In this document: positions 62,486 through 64,000 of the stretch, piece after piece
Position numbering within the stretch: position 1 is the stretch's first letter
How the letters are laid out: the number at the start of each line of letters is the position of its first letter
Assembly (NCBI GenBank): GCA_020523885.1
Contig: JAJAPY010000003.1
Span: 230,702-294,701, forward strand
Direction of reading: 5' to 3'
DNA length: 64,000 nt
Source: Candidatus Liberimonas magnetica
GTDB lineage: Bacteria > Elusimicrobiota > Endomicrobiia > Endomicrobiales > JAFGIL01
The notes under the pieces: generated by a model
Seen by the model: the letters and a program-made list of their open reading frames with translations, nothing else
Databases searched by the model: none
Told to the model about the DNA's origin: nothing
Made by a program: the position numbers and the translations under genes

Positions 62486-63547
62486 ATGATCATGAAAATC
62501 AATATATCGAAAGATTCATTTGAAAAATATGCTGTTATTAAGGTTCTGGGCGTTGGCGGCGGCGGGTCAAACGCTGTCAGCTGCATGTTTAACAGGATCA
62601 TTGGCGTAGAGTTTTTTGCCATAAACACTGATGCCCAGGCGCTTGCCAAAGCGTTTGCAGGTACAAAAGTTCATATAGGCGAAAAACTTACAAAAGGGCT
62701 GGGCGTTGGCGGTAACCCTGAGATAGGCAGACAGGCAGCAGAAGAAAGCAAACAGCGATTAACTGAAATATTGGCTCAAACAGACTTGGTATTTATTACT
62801 GCTGGTATGGGTGGCGGTACAGGAACAGGCGGAGCTCCGGTTATTGCTTCTATTGCACGCTCCCTGGGTGTTCTATCTATCGGTATAGTGACTAAACCAT
62901 TTAAGTTTGAAGGCAGGGTCAGAGCAAAACAGGCTGAGAACGGGATTATGGAAATGAAACAGTACTGTGATGCTACAATTGTCATTCCTAATGAAAAAAT
63001 AATAAAAATGTGTGACAATCAGATGGACGCGCGGAACGCTTTCAAGTATGTTGATGATGTATTGCACAAGATAGTTAAATCAGTATCAGAGATAATTACA
63101 AAACATGGTATGATAAACCGTGATATGGCTGATCTGAGGTCCATATTGAAAAATTCAGGGGAAGCGTTCATAGGCATGGGAGAAAGCTCTAGCCAGAGCG
63201 GAAGGGCAGCTGAAGCTGCCATGAAAGCGCTGAGCAACCCATTGCTTGAAGATGTTACTATAAACGGCGCTGGTAAGATACTGGTAACGATTTTCGGAGG
63301 CATGGATGTTACAATAGGCGAAATTGAAGAAGCTATGGATATAGTCCATGCCAGGGTGTCAAGCGACGCTCATATATTTTACGGGCAGGTTCTTGACCCT
63401 GAGCTGCATGGAACATTCAAAATAGCGGTTGTTGCCACTGATTTCGCATCGCAGGATAAAGAAGTAGAAAAAGAAAAAAAGCTAAACGAAGAAGAATATT
63501 GGAAACAACCGGCATTTAAGATATGGAAGCCAAGGAAACTGATATAA
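62486..63547 (+). CDS. ftsZ: FtsZ-family tubulin-like GTPase
   Basis: A 353-residue FtsZ homologue. The GTP-binding segments are VLGVGGGGSNAV (~residues 19-30), the tubulin signature GGGTGTGGAP (~109-118) and the T7 region KHGMINRDMADLR (~207-219). The C-terminal tail ends EEYWKQPAFKIWKPRK, an approximate match to the FtsA/ZipA-binding peptide with PAF kept. The synergy-loop segment (DMADLRSILKNSG) departs from the usual DFADV consensus. There is no ftsA, ftsQ or mur gene beside it, so it may be a second FtsZ or the dispersed cell-division copy of a lineage without a dcw cluster. Confidence 0.88.
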   Translation: MIMKINISKDSFEKYAVIKVLGVGGGGSNAVSCMFNRIIGVEFFAINTDAQALAKAFAGTKVHIGEKLTKGLGVGGNPEIGRQAAEESKQRLTEILAQTDLVFITAGMGGGTGTGGAPVIASIARSLGVLSIGIVTKPFKFEGRVRAKQAENGIMEMKQYCDATIVIPNEKIIKMCDNQMDARNAFKYVDDVLHKIVKSVSEIITKHGMINRDMADLRSILKNSGEAFIGMGESSSQSGRAAEAAMKALSNPLLEDVTINGAGKILVTIFGGMDVTIGEIEEAMDIVHARVSSDAHIFYGQVLDPELHGTFKIAVVATDFASQDKEVEKEKKLNEEEYWKQPAFKIWKPRKLI

Positions 63548-63568
63548 TATAAAATAGGATGATCCATT

Positions 63569-63943
63569 ATGACATTACATACATATGGTAACTGGTATTC
63601 AAATTATAAATGTCCTTCTTGCTCGAGTTTCTATATTCCATACAATAAGAAAATTAGTTGCCCAAAATGTAGCAAACAGGAAGAAAAAGAAAATGATTTT
63701 ATCAAAATTGCTTCGGCCTCCTTACAATTTAATCTAAAAAAATATAATTCCTACGCTCCAACAGCTTGGTATACCGGTTGTTTTAGTGATCATGTAATGA
63801 ATCTGCTCTTTGGTATATTCGAAGGATATAGAGAAAAGAAGAATGAAATACCTTTCGTAGAGTTTGTTAAAGAATGGATAGACAAAACTGCCCTTCCCCG
63901 GTTTAGTGGACACACCGAAGGGTTTGGAAGTATAATGAAATAA
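63569..63943 (+). CDS. Hypothetical zinc-ribbon protein
   Basis: A 124-residue protein opening with a treble-clef or ribbon pattern, Cys-x2-Cys ... Cys-x2-Cys (YKCPSCSSFY and SCPKCSKQ, residues ~14-37). The remainder is unfamiliar, with Trp and Tyr conserved in style (APTAWYTGCFSDHVMNLLFG). It is probably intracellular. It follows ftsZ by 21 nt, and a strong hairpin comes directly after its stop. Confidence 0.6.
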   Translation: MTLHTYGNWYSNYKCPSCSSFYIPYNKKISCPKCSKQEEKENDFIKIASASLQFNLKKYNSYAPTAWYTGCFSDHVMNLLFGIFEGYREKKNEIPFVEFVKEWIDKTALPRFSGHTEGFGSIMK

Positions 63944-63952
63944 CAGGGGGTT

Positions 63953-63975
63953 TTAGGGGGAAGGATTCCCCCTAA
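63953..63975 (+). other. Perfect 10-bp hairpin after the zinc-ribbon gene
   Basis: TTAGGGGGAA pairs with TTCCCCCTAA around GGA. A/G-rich sequence and no T-run follow, so it is either a poor terminator or one arm of a palindromic repeat that continues past the window edge. Confidence 0.6.
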
Positions 63976-64000
63976 GAGCAGCCGACATGGATTTAAAACG

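Noticed and set aside
42686..63943. Prophage, suggested by dnaB and nucleases
   Set aside because: No capsid, tail, terminase, lysis or integrase genes are seen; DnaB is full-length housekeeping type.

Overview
The window is a low-GC chromosomal segment from a diderm (Gram-negative-type) bacterium. A beta-barrel porin with a signal peptide and terminal Phe, periplasmic PstS proteins and PhoR/PhoB argue for two membranes. The very large exported glycan-enzyme-like protein, the dispersed GC-rich palindromes and the gene content remind me of uncultured phyla of the Omnitrophota / Elusimicrobiota / Firestonebacteria kind. That placement is inference, and no rRNA gene is present to test it.

Positions 1-40.3 kb are almost entirely a phosphate-starvation (Pho) region. 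It holds a first Pst transporter with two different PstB subunits (2.6-6.9 kb), phoU, phoB-phoR, a small sigma factor, and a second, canonical pst operon headed by a small protein and a porin and followed by phoU, an AhpD-like gene, arsC and a ROK kinase. A divergent polyphosphate operon follows (ppx-HD, ppk, CHAD, HD), then a 3669-residue exported protein with GH77-like and GH133-like parts. Last comes a probable glycolipid cluster (receiver protein, PHP-glycosyltransferase, GT21-like and GT28-like enzymes, and an ArsC homologue that has lost its catalytic Cys). Six promoters carry the same architecture: four 7-bp CTTAACA-like repeats at exact 11-bp steps, with a -10 box starting 16 bp after the start of the last repeat. 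I read these as PhoB arrays, so most of the region appears to be one regulon.

Positions 40.4-42.2 kb hold a three-gene HipB-HipS-HipT toxin-antitoxin operon with four operator-like palindromes. Next is a gene-poor stretch with a tRNA-Cys-like fragment and short repeats that look like an old attachment site.

Positions 42.7-58.6 kb are an accessory block: a Cas4-like/RNase H-like fusion, PD-(D/E)XK nucleases, TPR proteins, an RNase J-like MBL protein, a MATE exporter, DnaB, a ClpX-like ATPase, an extended ECF sigma factor and a TPR-CHAT protease. Four promoters here share AAC-N16-CGTA with an A/T-rich tail. This is an ECF-type promoter, and one copy drives the operon that contains the sigma factor itself. 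I regard this sigma/CHAT regulon, together with the complementary PstB pair, as the best candidates for undescribed biology.

Positions 58.6-64 kb hold small uncharacterised proteins (a DUF6745-like protein with a tetrad repeat, a WG-repeat protein, a possible nuclease), an FtsZ outside any division cluster and a zinc-ribbon protein.
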